64,000 nt of DNA from Gordonia paraffinivorans NBRC 108238 (GTDB lineage Bacteria > Actinomycetota > Actinomycetes > Mycobacteriales > Mycobacteriaceae), in NCBI RefSeq assembly GCF_000344155.1, contig NZ_BAOQ01000003.1, positions 115,494 to 179,493 on the forward strand, given 5' to 3'. A program made the translations under genes and the position numbers. A model generated the notes under the pieces. The model was given only the letters and a program-made list of their open reading frames with translations. It searched no databases and was not told the origin of the DNA. This document shows positions 1 through 9,512 of the stretch, one piece after another. Positions within the stretch are counted from its first letter, which is position 1; every line of letters begins with the position of its first letter.

Positions 1-1188
1 GATCCGCGGCGCCCGCGGGTGGCGGAAGAGGATGTCGCGCATCATCGTCTCGATGAAGTCGCGCTTCTCCTCGATGACGATGACCTCGTCGAGATCGCCG
101 CGCGCGGTGTCGAACATGAAGCGGTTCAGGATGTCGCGCTCGAGCGGGTAGACCATGCCCAGCTTCAGGATGCGGATGCCGAGCCGGCGCAGGTCGGCGT
201 CGTCGATTCCCATGAGGCGCAGCGCCTCGCGGAGGTCGAGATAGGTCTTGCCCGCCGCGACGATGCCGATGCGGTCGTCGGGGGTGGACACGACGATCCG
301 GTTGATGCCGTTGAGCCGCGCGTACTCGAGGGCCCGTGGGATCCGGGTGGTCAGCTGGTTCTGTTCGAGCTCCATCAGGTTGGCGCCGAGCAGTCGTCCG
401 CTCGGGACGTGCGGGCTGCGGCCGAGATCGCCGTAGGTGGGGACGGTGCGGTCGGGGTCGACCTGGGCGGTGGACGCGCCGTCGGCCACATGCGCCGAGA
501 TCTTCAGCGACGTCCACAGGCCGCTGACGCGGCTCATGACGGCGGCGTGGACGCCGAGGTCGAGGATGTCCTGCGAATCGGCGGGGTAGAGGATCGGGAT
601 GTAGAGGTCGGCCAGCGCCATCTCGGAGGCGCAGGGCACGGTCGAGGACTTGGCGCCGGGGTCGTCGCCGACGATCGCCACCGCTCCGCCGTCCGGGTGG
701 GTGCCGACGAGGTTGGCGTGCCGCAGCGCGTCGGTGGCGCGGTCGAGGCCGGGCGCCTTGCCGTACCAGTAGCCGACCACGCCGTCGCGGGGCCTGCCGT
801 CGGGTCCCGGGGCCAGGTCGGCGACCTGCGCGGCGACCTGGGAGCCCATGACCGAGGTCGCGGCGAGCTCTTCGTTCAGGCCGGGGCGGTGGACGATGTC
901 GTAGGGCGTCAGAAGGTCGCGGCGGCGGGCCAGTTCGAGGTCGTAGCCGGCGAGGGGGGAGCCCTCGTACCCGGAGATGAACGATGCGGTCTCGAGGTTC
1001 TGGCGGCGGTCGACGCGAGCGCGGTCGCGGACCATGCGCACCAGGGCCTGGATGCCGGTGAGGTAGACGGTGCCCGATTCGCGGGTGTATCGGTCCTCGA
1101 GGGAGAACCCTTCGGAGATGGGCTCTGGCCTGCGGCTTTGCGGGGTGGGCACCTGCTGGGGGCGGGCGCGGTCGTCTGCGAGGGTCAT
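1..1188 (-). CDS. Indolepyruvate ferredoxin oxidoreductase family protein, N-terminal part (cut by window edge)
   Basis: This is the first 396 residues of a large 2-ketoacid:ferredoxin oxidoreductase; the gene continues beyond the left edge. Such enzymes oxidatively decarboxylate aryl- or branched-chain 2-ketoacids to acyl-CoA with thiamine diphosphate and ferredoxin. The N-terminus (EDRYTRESGTVYLTGIQAL, then ISGYEGSPLAGYD) matches the fused IorA/IorB-type proteins of actinobacteria, which are usually well over 1000 residues. The reverse-strand ATG at 1188 is preceded by an AGGTGA ribosome binding site. The gene is divergent from the leucine-type operon and shares its 236-bp promoter region, which suggests a linked role in branched-chain or aromatic amino acid breakdown. 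The substrate cannot be read from the sequence. Confidence 0.8.
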   Translation of the reverse strand, partial: MTLADDRARPQQVPTPQSRRPEPISEGFSLEDRYTRESGTVYLTGIQALVRMVRDRARVDRRQNLETASFISGYEGSPLAGYDLELARRRDLLTPYDIVHRPGLNEELAATSVMGSQVAAQVADLAPGPDGRPRDGVVGYWYGKAPGLDRATDALRHANLVGTHPDGGAVAIVGDDPGAKSSTVPCASEMALADLYIPILYPADSQDILDLGVHAAVMSRVSGLWTSLKISAHVADGASTAQVDPDRTVPTYGDLGRSPHVPSGRLLGANLMELEQNQLTTRIPRALEYARLNGINRIVVSTPDDRIGIVAAGKTYLDLREALRLMGIDDADLRRLGIRILKLGMVYPLERDILNRFMFDTARGDLDEVIVIEEKRDFIETMMRDILFRHPRAPRI

Positions 1189-1394
1189 GGGGTCACCTGG
1201 CCTTCTATGTGCGGTGGTCGTCCCGGTGGTGCCGGGGTGGACGCATCGGTTGTCGCGGCCCGAGGGTGGTGGGCCTCCCACCACACTACGAGATGAAGGT
1301 GATCCGCGTCACGTCGACCGCACCGATCGGTGTCGGGAGCGCAACTTCGGCACGACCCGCGTGACACGGGCCACTGGATGCTCTACGATCACCA

Positions 1395-1418
1395 TTCAGT
1401 TAATTCCAACTAACTGAA
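1395..1418. promoter_or_regulatory. Perfect inverted repeat TTCAGTTA-N8-TAACTGAA, candidate operator of the leucine-type operon
   Basis: Two 8-bp arms (1395-1402 and 1411-1418) are perfectly complementary around an 8-bp spacer. The right arm overlaps the GAAGG Shine-Dalgarno of accD1 at 1416-1420, so a bound repressor would cover the 5' end of the message. The size suits a TetR- or MerR-type dimer. No regulator gene is in the window; it may lie to the left of the divergent oxidoreductase gene. Confidence 0.6.
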
Positions 1419-1424
1419 GGGTCG

Positions 1425-3005
1425 ATGGTGACCAGCACGCTCGACGGCTTCCGTGCCGTGCACCAGCAGAATCTCGATCTGCTCCGCCAGCGCCTCGCGA
1501 AGGTGGCAGAAGGGGGCGGCGCCAAGGCGCGGGAACGCCACGTCTCACGCGGCAAGCTCCTCCCGCGCGACCGCGTCGACGGTCTCCTCGATGTCGGCTC
1601 CCCGTTCATCGAGGTCGCGCCGCTCGCCGCCTTCGGCATGTACGACGACAAGGCGCCGGCCGCGGGCGTGATCGCCGGCGTCGGCCGCGTGGCCGGGCGG
1701 GAATGCATGATCGTCGCCAACGACGCCACCGTGTCGGGCGGCACGTACTACCCGATCACCGTCAAGAAGCACCTGCGGGCGCAGGAGATCGCCGCGGCCA
1801 ACCGGCTGCCCTGCATCTATCTCGTCGACTCCGGCGGCGCGATGCTGCTGCAGCAGGACGAGGTCTTCCCCGACCGCGACCACTTCGGCCGGATCTTCTA
1901 CAACCAGGCGACCATGAGCGCCGCCGGAATCCCGCAGATCGCGGCCGTGCTCGGCTCCTCGACCGCGGGCGGCGCCTATGTCCCGGCGATGAGCGACGAG
2001 ACCGTCATCGTCCGCAACCAGGGCACCATCTTCCTGGCCGGCCCGCCCCTGGTGAAGGCGGCCACCGGCGAGGACGTCTCGGCCGAGGACCTCGGCGGCG
2101 GCGCGATGCACTCGTCGGTCTCCGGCGTCACCGACCACCTCGTCGACAACGACCAGCAGGCGCTGGCCAAGGTGCGCGAGATCGTCGCGACCCTCGGCCC
2201 GCGCGAGGCGCCGCAGTGGGAGACCGTCCCCTCGCGCGACCCGCTGCGCCCGCAGACCGACATCTACGACGTGGTCCCCACCGATCCGCGCACTCCCTAC
2301 GACGTGCGCGAGGTCATCGAGATCATGTGCGACGCCGGTGAATACACCGAGTTCAAGGCGAACTACGGCACCAGCCTCGTCACCGCCTTCGCCCACATCC
2401 ACGGGCACCCGGTCGGCATCATCGCCAACAACGGCGTCCTGTTCAGCGAATCCGCCCTCAAGGGCGCGCATTTCATCGAACTGTGCGATCAGCGTCGCAT
2501 CCCCCTGGTCTTCCTGCAGAACATCACCGGCTTCATGGTCGGCAAGGCCTACGAGCAGGGCGGCATCGCCAAGCACGGCGCCAAGATGGTCAACGCCGTC
2601 GCCTGCGCGCGCGTCCCGAAGTTCACCGTGATGATCGGCGGCTCCTTCGGCGCCGGCAACTACTCGATGTGCGGCCGCGCGTACTCGCCCCGCTTCCTGT
2701 GGATGTGGCCCAACGCCCGCATCTCGGTGATGGGCGGCTCGCAGGCCGCCGACACCCTGGCCACGGTGCGCCGCAACCAGATCGAGCGGTCGGGCGACAC
2801 CTGGCCGGCCGAGGACGAGGAGGCCTTCAAGGCCCCGATCCGCGAGCAGTTCGAGCGCCAGTCCGACGCCTACTACTCGACCGCGCGGCTGTGGGACGAC
2901 GGCATCGTCGACCCGGCCCAGACCCGCACGCTGCTCGGGCTCGCCCTCGAGACGGCGCGCCACGCACCCCTCGCCGACCCGCGCTACGGCGTCTTCCGGA
3001 TGTGA
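1425..3005 (+). CDS. accD1: Acyl-CoA carboxylase carboxyltransferase (beta) subunit, methylcrotonyl-CoA type
   Basis: This 526-residue carboxyltransferase should move CO2 from biotin to 3-methylcrotonyl-CoA in leucine breakdown, together with the biotinylated subunit encoded next. The stretch around residues 135-190 ([19 protein letters not shown], then [16 protein letters not shown]) is typical of methylcrotonyl-CoA carboxylase beta subunits, and the C-terminal half has the second crotonase-fold domain ([20 protein letters not shown]). Start: ATG 1425 has a short 4-nt spacing to GAAGG; GTG 1428 is a possible alternative. Gene order accD1-accA1-fadE19-MaoC-citE equals that of M. tuberculosis Rv2502c-Rv2498c. 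Other branched acyl-CoA substrates cannot be excluded. Confidence 0.9.
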   Translation: MVTSTLDGFRAVHQQNLDLLRQRLAKVAEGGGAKARERHVSRGKLLPRDRVDGLLDVGSPFIEVAPLAAFGMYDDKAPAAGVIAGVGRVAGRECMIVANDATVSGGTYYPITVKKHLRAQEIAAANRLPCIYLVDSGGAMLLQQDEVFPDRDHFGRIFYNQATMSAAGIPQIAAVLGSSTAGGAYVPAMSDETVIVRNQGTIFLAGPPLVKAATGEDVSAEDLGGGAMHSSVSGVTDHLVDNDQQALAKVREIVATLGPREAPQWETVPSRDPLRPQTDIYDVVPTDPRTPYDVREVIEIMCDAGEYTEFKANYGTSLVTAFAHIHGHPVGIIANNGVLFSESALKGAHFIELCDQRRIPLVFLQNITGFMVGKAYEQGGIAKHGAKMVNAVACARVPKFTVMIGGSFGAGNYSMCGRAYSPRFLWMWPNARISVMGGSQAADTLATVRRNQIERSGDTWPAEDEEAFKAPIREQFERQSDAYYSTARLWDDGIVDPAQTRTLLGLALETARHAPLADPRYGVFRM

Positions 3006-3097
3006 TCGCGATGGTGGAGGTACAGCAGCAGGTCGCCGAATCCCGCGATCACACCGAATCCCCCGATGCCGCAACCGATGCACGAAGGACCCCGACC

Positions 3098-5143
3098 GTG
3101 AGCACCAGACCCATCCGCAGTGTCCTGGTGGCGAACCGTGGTGAGATCGCCTGCCGGGTGATCGACACGCTGCGCCGCATGGGAATCCGCAGCATCGCCG
3201 TCTATTCCGACGCCGACGCGCAGGCGCGCCACGTCCGCGAGGCCGACGTCGCGGTGCGCATCGGGCCCGCCGAGGCGGCCCGGAGCTACCTCGACATCGA
3301 GGCGGTGGTGGACGCCGCGCGCAAGACCGGAGCGGACGCCGTCCACCCGGGCTACGGATTCCTCTCGGAGAACCAGAGATTCGCCGCGGCGCTCGCCGAG
3401 GCGGGCATCGTCTTCATCGGACCGCCCGCCGAGGCCATCGCGACCATGGGCGACAAGATCACCGCACGCGCGGCCGTGACGGCCCGCGACGTCCCGGTCG
3501 TCCCCGGTCTGTCGCGTCCCGGCCTGACCGACGAGGACCTGATCGCCGCGGCGCCCGACATCGGATTCCCGGTGCTCATCAAACCGAGCGCGGGCGGTGG
3601 CGGCAAGGGCATGCACCGCGTCGCCGAGCCCGCCGAACTGCCGGCGGCGCTGCAGCGCGCACGTCGCGAGGCCGGTGCCGCCTTCGGCGACGACGCGCTG
3701 TTCATCGAGCATTTCGTGGACACCCCGCGACACATCGAGGTCCAGGTCCTCGCCGACCGGCACGGCAACGTCGTGCACCTCGGCGAGCGCGAGTGCTCGC
3801 TGCAGCGCCGGCACCAGAAGGTCATCGAGGAGGCGCCGTCGGCGCTGCTCGACGCCGACACCCGCGCCCGGATCGGCGCGGCCGCCTGCGACGCGGCGCG
3901 CTCGGTCGGCTACACCGGCGCCGGGACGGTCGAGTTCATCGTCTCCGCGCACAGGCCCGACGAGTTCTTCTTCATGGAGATGAACACCCGGCTGCAGGTC
4001 GAGCACCCCGTCACCGAACTCGTGACCGGTATCGACCTGGTGGAGCAGCAGATCCGCGTCGCCCGCGGCGAGGAGCTCGGGTTCGCCCAGGACGACATCA
4101 CGCTGACCGGGCACGCCATCGAGGCCCGCGTCTACGCCGAGGACCCGGCGCGCGGCTTCCTGCCCACCGGCGGCACCATCGAGCACCTGGTGCACCCGGA
4201 CACCTCGCCGGGCAGCGGCGTCCGCGTCGACTCCGCCATGCTCGAAGGGCTGCGCGTCGGGAGCGACTACGACCCGATGCTCGCCAAGGTCATCGCCCAC
4301 GGGACCGATCGGGAGGAGGCCCTCGAGCGCCTCGACCAGGCGCTGGCGCACACGCGGGTGCTCGGCGTGGTCACCAACATCGACTTCTGCCGGTTCGTGC
4401 TGAGGCAGCCGGCCGTGGTCGACGCAGACCTCGACACCGAACTGCTCGACCGGCTCGTCGCCGACTACGAGGTCGCCGAACCCTCGCCGGAGGCCCAGGT
4501 CCTCGTCGGCCTGGCCCGGATCGGGGTCCGGGACAGCGGGGACGTGTGGTCGTCGGCCGTCGGGTGGCGCATCGGCGACACCGCACCGGTGATCACCCGA
4601 CTCGTCAGCGGCGGGCACCACTCCACCGTCTCGATCCGGGTCGACCACGCCGACGCGCAGGCCGTCTCCGGCCGGGCGACGGTCGCCGTCGAGGGCGTCG
4701 ACGACGCCGAGCCGTGGGAGGCGGATGTCGTCTACCTGCCCGCGGGCGACGGGCAGGGGTCGGCCCGGCTCATCGTCGACGGCGTCAGCCAGTCGTGGTC
4801 GTCGGTTCTCGTCGGCGAATCCTGGTGGGTCTCCGGGCCTTCGGGCACCTGGATCCTCGACCTCGCCCGCCCCGTCCTCGACGAGGCCGCCGACGAGCGC
4901 GCCGGCGAGATCACCAGCCCGATGCCCGGGACCGTCGTCGCCGTGGCCGCCGGTTCCGGCGACGAGGTCGCCTCCGGCGCGGCGGTGGTGGTCGTCGAGG
5001 CCATGAAGATGGAACACACGCTCTCCGCGCCGATCGACGGGACCGCAGAGGTGTCGGTGAAGATCGGGGACAAGGTCGACGCCGGGCAGGTCCTCGCGGT
5101 CATCACACCCGCAGAGGCCGCCGAACCCGCGCCCGCGCGGTGA
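3098..5143 (+). CDS. accA1: Acyl-CoA carboxylase biotin carboxylase / biotin carrier (alpha) subunit
   Basis: This 681-residue protein carboxylates its own biotin and hands the CO2 to AccD1. It has an N-terminal biotin carboxylase domain ([12 protein letters not shown] near residue 10, glycine-rich ATP loop [11 protein letters not shown] near residue 165, [14 protein letters not shown] near residue 295), a middle connector, and a C-terminal biotinyl domain with the lysine motif EAMKMEHTL about 45 residues before the end. The frame is open much further upstream, but GTG 3098 follows a clear AAGGA at 3085-3089 with 8-nt spacing and places the conserved N-terminus correctly; ATG 3011 is a weaker alternative. 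Residue sizes and domain order fit AccA1/LiuD-type subunits. Confidence 0.9.
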   Translation: MSTRPIRSVLVANRGEIACRVIDTLRRMGIRSIAVYSDADAQARHVREADVAVRIGPAEAARSYLDIEAVVDAARKTGADAVHPGYGFLSENQRFAAALAEAGIVFIGPPAEAIATMGDKITARAAVTARDVPVVPGLSRPGLTDEDLIAAAPDIGFPVLIKPSAGGGGKGMHRVAEPAELPAALQRARREAGAAFGDDALFIEHFVDTPRHIEVQVLADRHGNVVHLGERECSLQRRHQKVIEEAPSALLDADTRARIGAAACDAARSVGYTGAGTVEFIVSAHRPDEFFFMEMNTRLQVEHPVTELVTGIDLVEQQIRVARGEELGFAQDDITLTGHAIEARVYAEDPARGFLPTGGTIEHLVHPDTSPGSGVRVDSAMLEGLRVGSDYDPMLAKVIAHGTDREEALERLDQALAHTRVLGVVTNIDFCRFVLRQPAVVDADLDTELLDRLVADYEVAEPSPEAQVLVGLARIGVRDSGDVWSSAVGWRIGDTAPVITRLVSGGHHSTVSIRVDHADAQAVSGRATVAVEGVDDAEPWEADVVYLPAGDGQGSARLIVDGVSQSWSSVLVGESWWVSGPSGTWILDLARPVLDEAADERAGEITSPMPGTVVAVAAGSGDEVASGAAVVVVEAMKMEHTLSAPIDGTAEVSVKIGDKVDAGQVLAVITPAEAAEPAPAR

Positions 5144-5191
5144 TGCGCGGGCACCCCGAACCCACCGACGAGACGTAAAGGACTGCAGGAC

Positions 5192-6337
5192 ATGGAACTC
5201 ACCCAGGAATACACCGACCTCATCGAGACGGTGCGCGACTTCGCGCAGTCGGTCGTGGCCCCCGTGGCCGCAAAGCACGACGAGGAGCACAGCTTCCCGT
5301 ACGAGGTCGTCGACCAGATGGGCAAGATGGGACTGTTCGGCCTGCCCTTCCCCGAGGAGTACGGCGGCATGGGCGGCGACTACTTCGCCCTCGCGCTCGC
5401 GCTCGAGGAGCTCGGCAAGGTCGACCAGTCGGTCGCCATCACCCTCGAGGCCGGTGTGAGTCTCGGCGCGATGCCGATCTACAAGTTCGGCACCGAGGAG
5501 CAGAAGCAGAGGTACCTGCCCGACCTCACCGCCGGCAAGGCGCTCGCAGGGTTCGGCCTCACCGAACCGGGTGCGGGATCGGACGCCGGGGCCACCGCGA
5601 CCACCGCCCGCGACGACGGCGACTCGTGGATCATCAACGGCAACAAGCAGTTCATCACCAACTCCGGCACCGACATCACCTCGCTGGTCACCGTCACCGC
5701 GGTCAGCGGGGTGAAGGAGAACGGCAAGAAGGAGATCTCGACGATCATCGTGCCCTCGGGCACACCGGGATTCACCGCCGAACCCGCCTACAACAAGGTC
5801 GGCTGGAACGCCTCGGACACCCACCCGCTCACCTTCAGCGACGTGCGGGTGCCAAAGGAGAACCTGCTCGGCGAGCGCGGCCGGGGCTACGCCAACTTCC
5901 TGTCCATCCTCGACGAGGGGCGCATCGCGATCGCGGCGCTCGCCACCGGTGCCGCGCAGGGCTGTGTCGACGAGAGCGTGAAGTACGCCAAGGAACGCCA
6001 GTCCTTCGGCAAGCCGATCGGCGAGTACCAGTCGGTGTCGTTCGCCATCGCGCGGATGGAGGCCCGCGCGCACGTGGCGCGCACCGCCTACTACGACGCG
6101 GCGGCGAAGATGCTGGCCGGCAAGCCGTTCAAGAAGGAGGCCTCGATCGCGAAGATGATCGCCAGCGAGGCCGCCATGGACAACGCGCGGACGGCGACCC
6201 AGATCCACGGCGGCTACGGCTTCATGAACGAATATCCCGTCGCGCGCCACTACCGGGACTCCAAGATCCTCGAGATCGGCGAGGGCACCACCGAGGTCCA
6301 GCTCATGCTCATCGCGCGAGAGCTGGGGTTCGCATGA
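5192..6337 (+). CDS. fadE19: Acyl-CoA dehydrogenase, FadE19-like (short or branched chain)
   Basis: This 381-residue FAD enzyme introduces the 2,3-double bond into an acyl-CoA. FAD- and substrate-binding motifs are visible (GFGLTEPGAGSDAGA, FITNSG, QIHGGYGFMNEYPVARHYRD). The C-terminal catalytic-base motif reads ILEIGEGTTEVQ, placing a glutamate at about residue 364 as in short-chain acyl-CoA dehydrogenases. The position that carries the base in isovaleryl-CoA dehydrogenase (LDLER) reads LDEGR here. Gene order nevertheless puts it in the leucine operon, where isovaleryl-CoA or 2-methyl-branched acyl-CoA would be the substrate. ATG 5192 is preceded by AAAGGA at 5177-5182. The stop overlaps the next start (ATGA). 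Confidence 0.88.
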   Translation: MELTQEYTDLIETVRDFAQSVVAPVAAKHDEEHSFPYEVVDQMGKMGLFGLPFPEEYGGMGGDYFALALALEELGKVDQSVAITLEAGVSLGAMPIYKFGTEEQKQRYLPDLTAGKALAGFGLTEPGAGSDAGATATTARDDGDSWIINGNKQFITNSGTDITSLVTVTAVSGVKENGKKEISTIIVPSGTPGFTAEPAYNKVGWNASDTHPLTFSDVRVPKENLLGERGRGYANFLSILDEGRIAIAALATGAAQGCVDESVKYAKERQSFGKPIGEYQSVSFAIARMEARAHVARTAYYDAAAKMLAGKPFKKEASIAKMIASEAAMDNARTATQIHGGYGFMNEYPVARHYRDSKILEIGEGTTEVQLMLIARELGFA

Positions 6338-6849
6338 GCACCGCGAGCGGCGCCGGGAACACCGCCGACAGCCCGCGCCGGGTGATCCAGCGCGGCCTGT
6401 GGTTCGAGGAGTTCGAGGAGGGCACGATCTACGAGCATCGCCCCGGACGCACCGTGACCGAGGCCGACAACGTGCTCTTCACGACGCTGACGATGAACAC
6501 GCAGGCGCTGCACCTCGACGCCGCGTGGTCGGCGCAGCAGCCCGGGTTCGGCGGTCAGCGTCTCGTCAACTCGATGTTCACGCTCTCGACCATCGTCGGG
6601 TTGTCGGTGAGCCAGCTGACTCAGGGCACCCTGGTGGCCAATCTCGGCTTCTCCGAGGTCGCCTTCCCGTCACCGTTGTTCGCCGGCGACACGCTCTACG
6701 CCGAGACCGTGTGCACGGGTAAGCGCGAATCGAGGTCGCGTCCGGGGGAGGGCGTGGTGAACTTGACCCACATCGGACGCAACCAGCACGGCGAGGTCGT
6801 CGCGCGAGCCGCGCGGGCCACGTTGGTGCGCAGACAACCTACGGAGTGA
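6334..6849 (+). CDS. MaoC-like hydratase/dehydratase
   Basis: This 171-residue single hot-dog-fold protein resembles MaoC-family (R)-specific enoyl-CoA hydratases and corresponds in position to M. tuberculosis Rv2499c. In the operon it would hydrate the unsaturated product of the carboxylase or a related branched enoyl-CoA before cleavage by the CitE-type lyase. Recognisable parts are WFEEFEEGTIYEHRPGRTVTEADN at the N-terminus and the FPSPLFAGDTLYAETV segment, where MaoC proteins carry the PVFAGDTL motif. The start ATG overlaps the fadE19 stop by 4 nt, so translational coupling is likely. The frame is open far upstream inside fadE19, but that part is antisense-like and not coding. Confidence 0.85.
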   Translation: MSTASGAGNTADSPRRVIQRGLWFEEFEEGTIYEHRPGRTVTEADNVLFTTLTMNTQALHLDAAWSAQQPGFGGQRLVNSMFTLSTIVGLSVSQLTQGTLVANLGFSEVAFPSPLFAGDTLYAETVCTGKRESRSRPGEGVVNLTHIGRNQHGEVVARAARATLVRRQPTE

Positions 6850-6856
6850 GACGACG

Positions 6857-7771
6857 ATGGTCTTCGATGCAAGCGCGGACAATTCGCTGGTGGGCGGGAC
6901 GGATCGCAAGGACCCCCAACTGCTGAACGCCTGGCTCCCGTCGGGCCCGGCGCTGCTGTTCTGTCCCGCGGACCGGCCCGAGCGCTACCAGAAGGCACTC
7001 GACCGCGCCGACGTGGTGATCCTCGACCTCGAGGACGCGGTGTCGCCGGACAACCGGGCCGCGGCCCGGGAGGCGTTGGTCGCCAACCCGATCGACCCCG
7101 ACCGCACCATCGTCCGCATCAACCCGGCGGGCACCGGCGACTATCGCCGCGACCTGGCCGCGGTCGCGGAGACCAACTACCGCGTCGTCATGCAGGCGAA
7201 GTCCGAGGACGTGGCGTCGATCCTCGACACCGCGCTGCAGACCATCGCGCTCATCGAGACCCCGCTCGGGGCGACCCGCGCCAACGAGATCGCCGCGACC
7301 TCCAACTGCATCGGCCTGATGTGGGGCGCCGAGGATCTCGTCGCCGGTCTCGGCGGGTCGTCGAGCCGGTTCGGCCCCGACGAGCCGCGTTCCGGCGAGT
7401 ACCGCGACGTGGCCTCCTGGGTGCGCTCCATGGTGCGCATCGCAGCCGCCGCGCACGGCAAGTTCGCCATCGACTCGGTGCATCTCGACATCGACGACGT
7501 CGACGGGCTGATCGCCGAGGTCCGCGACGCCGTGGCCCTGGGGTACACCGCGACCGCCTGCATCCACCCGTCGCAGGTCGAGCACATCCGCGCCGGCTAC
7601 CGACCCTCGGACGAGGCGGTCGAGTGGGCGCGCCGGGTGCTCGAGGGCGCCGCCGAACACAACGGCGGGGTCTTCAGCCTCGACGGCCAGATGATCGACG
7701 GCCCGGTGTTGCGGCAGGCGGAGGTCGTCCTCTCCCGCGTGGCCTCCGGCGAATCCACCGAGGACTCCTGA
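6857..7771 (+). CDS. citE: CitE-type beta-hydroxyacyl-CoA lyase
   Basis: This 304-residue TIM-barrel protein belongs to the HpcH/HpaI aldolase/citrate lyase beta family. Visible signatures are [18 protein letters not shown] near residue 50, an arginine strand (IVRINPAG), the metal-ligand glutamate in IALIETPLG, and the acidic [15 protein letters not shown] loop. The ortholog by position, M. tuberculosis Rv2498c, has been reported as a lyase acting in leucine catabolism and itaconate dissimilation rather than a citrate lyase subunit; no citrate lyase alpha or gamma gene is present here, which supports that reading. It is 7 nt behind the MaoC gene and clearly co-transcribed. Predicted products are acetyl-CoA plus acetoacetate or pyruvate depending on substrate. 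Confidence 0.87.
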   Translation: MVFDASADNSLVGGTDRKDPQLLNAWLPSGPALLFCPADRPERYQKALDRADVVILDLEDAVSPDNRAAAREALVANPIDPDRTIVRINPAGTGDYRRDLAAVAETNYRVVMQAKSEDVASILDTALQTIALIETPLGATRANEIAATSNCIGLMWGAEDLVAGLGGSSSRFGPDEPRSGEYRDVASWVRSMVRIAAAAHGKFAIDSVHLDIDDVDGLIAEVRDAVALGYTATACIHPSQVEHIRAGYRPSDEAVEWARRVLEGAAEHNGGVFSLDGQMIDGPVLRQAEVVLSRVASGESTEDS

Positions 7772-7856
7772 GTCCTCCGTTCCCCCAACGTATCCAGACT
7801 TCCCCGACTTCTCAGAATCCCCCACCCTCAGAATCCCCGACAGACCGGAGCACGAG

Positions 7857-9512
7857 ATGAGCACAGACGCTCCCGCCCAGAACCTCGCACACACCCGCGG
7901 CCCCGACACCCCGCCCCTCCTCGAGGAGACGATCGGGGCGACTCTCGCGCGCACCGTCGAGCAGTACGGTGACCGGATCGCCCTCATCGACGCCGCGGCC
8001 GGCCGGCAGTGGACCTACACCGAGTTCCTCCGTGACGTCCGCGCACTGGCGGCCGGGCTCCTGCGCCTCGGCGTCGCACCGGGTGACCGGGTCGGCCTGT
8101 GGGCTCCGAACCGGTTCGAGTGGGTTCTCGCCCAGTACGCGACCGCGGAGATCGGCGCGATCCTGGTCAACGTCAACCCCGCCTACCGCCAGAACGAACT
8201 CGAGTACGCGCTGACCCAGTCGGGGACCGGCCTCGTCCTCGCGGCCGAGCGGTTCAAGGACTCCGGGTACGCGACGATGCTGGAGGAGGCCCGGCCCAAG
8301 TGCCCGGACCTGCGAGACGTGGTGCTGTTCGAGTCCCCGGAGTGGGCCGAACTCACCGCAAGGCCGTCGGAGGAGGAACTCGCCCGCGTCGCCGAGGTCG
8401 CCGCCTCGCTGTCGCCGGACGACGCGGTCAACATCCAGTACACCTCGGGCACAACGGGTTTCCCGAAGGGGGCGACGCTGTCGCACCGCAACATCGGGAA
8501 CAACGGCTACCTGGTGGGCGAGCTCCTCGGCTACACCGCCGACGACCGCATCTGCATCCCGGTGCCCTTCTACCACTGCTTCGGCATGGTCATGGGCAAC
8601 CTCGCCGCCACGAGCCACGGTGCGGCCATGGTGATCCCGGGCCCGGCCTTCGATCCGCGGGCCGCGCTCGACGCGGTCGAGAAGTACCGGTGCACCAGTC
8701 TCTACGGGGTGCCGACGATGTTCATCGCCGAACTGGCCCTGCTGGATTCGGCCCCGGACGGCTACCGCCCCGACCTGTCGTCGCTGCGCACCGGCATCAT
8801 GGCCGGTTCGCCGTGTCCCGAGCACGTGATGCGGCAGGTGGTCGATCGCATGCACATGAGCGAGGTGTCGATCTGCTACGGCATGACCGAGACCTCGCCG
8901 GTGTCCACGCAGACCCGGGTCGACGACCCGCTGGAGCTGCGCGTGGGCACGGTCGGACGCGTGGGACCGCACCTGGAGATCAAGATCATCGATCCCACCA
9001 CGGGGGAGACGCTGGGGCGCAACGAGACCGGAGAGCTGTGCACCCGCGGCTACTCGGTGATGAAGGGCTACTGGAACGACCCGGAGAAGACCGCCGAGGC
9101 GATCGACGCCGACGGCTGGATGCACACCGGGGACCTCGCCGAGATGGACGACGCTGGCTATGTGCGCATCACCGGCCGGATCAAGGACATGGTGATCCGC
9201 GGCGGCGAGAACATCTACCCGCGTGAGATCGAGGAATTCCTCTACACCCATCCCGACATCCTCGACGCGCAGGTGATCGGCGTGCCCGACGAGAAGTACG
9301 GCGAGGAGCTCATGGCATGGGTGCGCCTGCGCGACCACGCCGACGACCTCACCGCCGAGGACGTCCGCGCCTTCGCCGAGGGCAAGATCGCGCGCCACAA
9401 GATCCCGAGGTACGTCCACGTGGTCAAGGAGTTCCCGATGACCGTGACCGGCAAGGTGCGCAAGGTCGCGATGCGCGAAGAGGCCATCCATCTCATCGAG
9501 GAGCTGGGATGA
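7857..9512 (+). CDS. AMP-dependent acyl-CoA synthetase (FadD35-like)
   Basis: This 551-residue ANL-superfamily enzyme activates a carboxylic acid to its CoA thioester via an acyl-adenylate. The ATP loop [16 protein letters not shown] is at about residue 200, the YGMTETSPV motif at about 341, the hinge [21 protein letters not shown] follows, and the catalytic lysine region [10 protein letters not shown] is near the C-terminus. An 85-bp gap separates it from citE; that gap holds two copies of CTCAGAATCCCC and no obvious terminator, so it may still be part of the operon. ATG 7857 has a GGAG ribosome binding site. The position resembles fadD35 next to the Rv2498c-Rv2502c cluster. The natural acid is unknown; a medium-chain or branched acid is plausible. 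Confidence 0.85.
   Translation: MSTDAPAQNLAHTRGPDTPPLLEETIGATLARTVEQYGDRIALIDAAAGRQWTYTEFLRDVRALAAGLLRLGVAPGDRVGLWAPNRFEWVLAQYATAEIGAILVNVNPAYRQNELEYALTQSGTGLVLAAERFKDSGYATMLEEARPKCPDLRDVVLFESPEWAELTARPSEEELARVAEVAASLSPDDAVNIQYTSGTTGFPKGATLSHRNIGNNGYLVGELLGYTADDRICIPVPFYHCFGMVMGNLAATSHGAAMVIPGPAFDPRAALDAVEKYRCTSLYGVPTMFIAELALLDSAPDGYRPDLSSLRTGIMAGSPCPEHVMRQVVDRMHMSEVSICYGMTETSPVSTQTRVDDPLELRVGTVGRVGPHLEIKIIDPTTGETLGRNETGELCTRGYSVMKGYWNDPEKTAEAIDADGWMHTGDLAEMDDAGYVRITGRIKDMVIRGGENIYPREIEEFLYTHPDILDAQVIGVPDEKYGEELMAWVRLRDHADDLTAEDVRAFAEGKIARHKIPRYVHVVKEFPMTVTGKVRKVAMREEAIHLIEELG

Noticed and set aside
2984..6250. 1088-codon open frame on the minus strand opposite accA1 and fadE19
   Set aside because: It lies entirely antisense to well-conserved genes, has Asp/Gly/Arg/His-rich composition typical of GC-rich shadow frames and no recognisable domain. 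The same holds for long minus frames at 1545-3083, 12426-14816 and 14699-17059.
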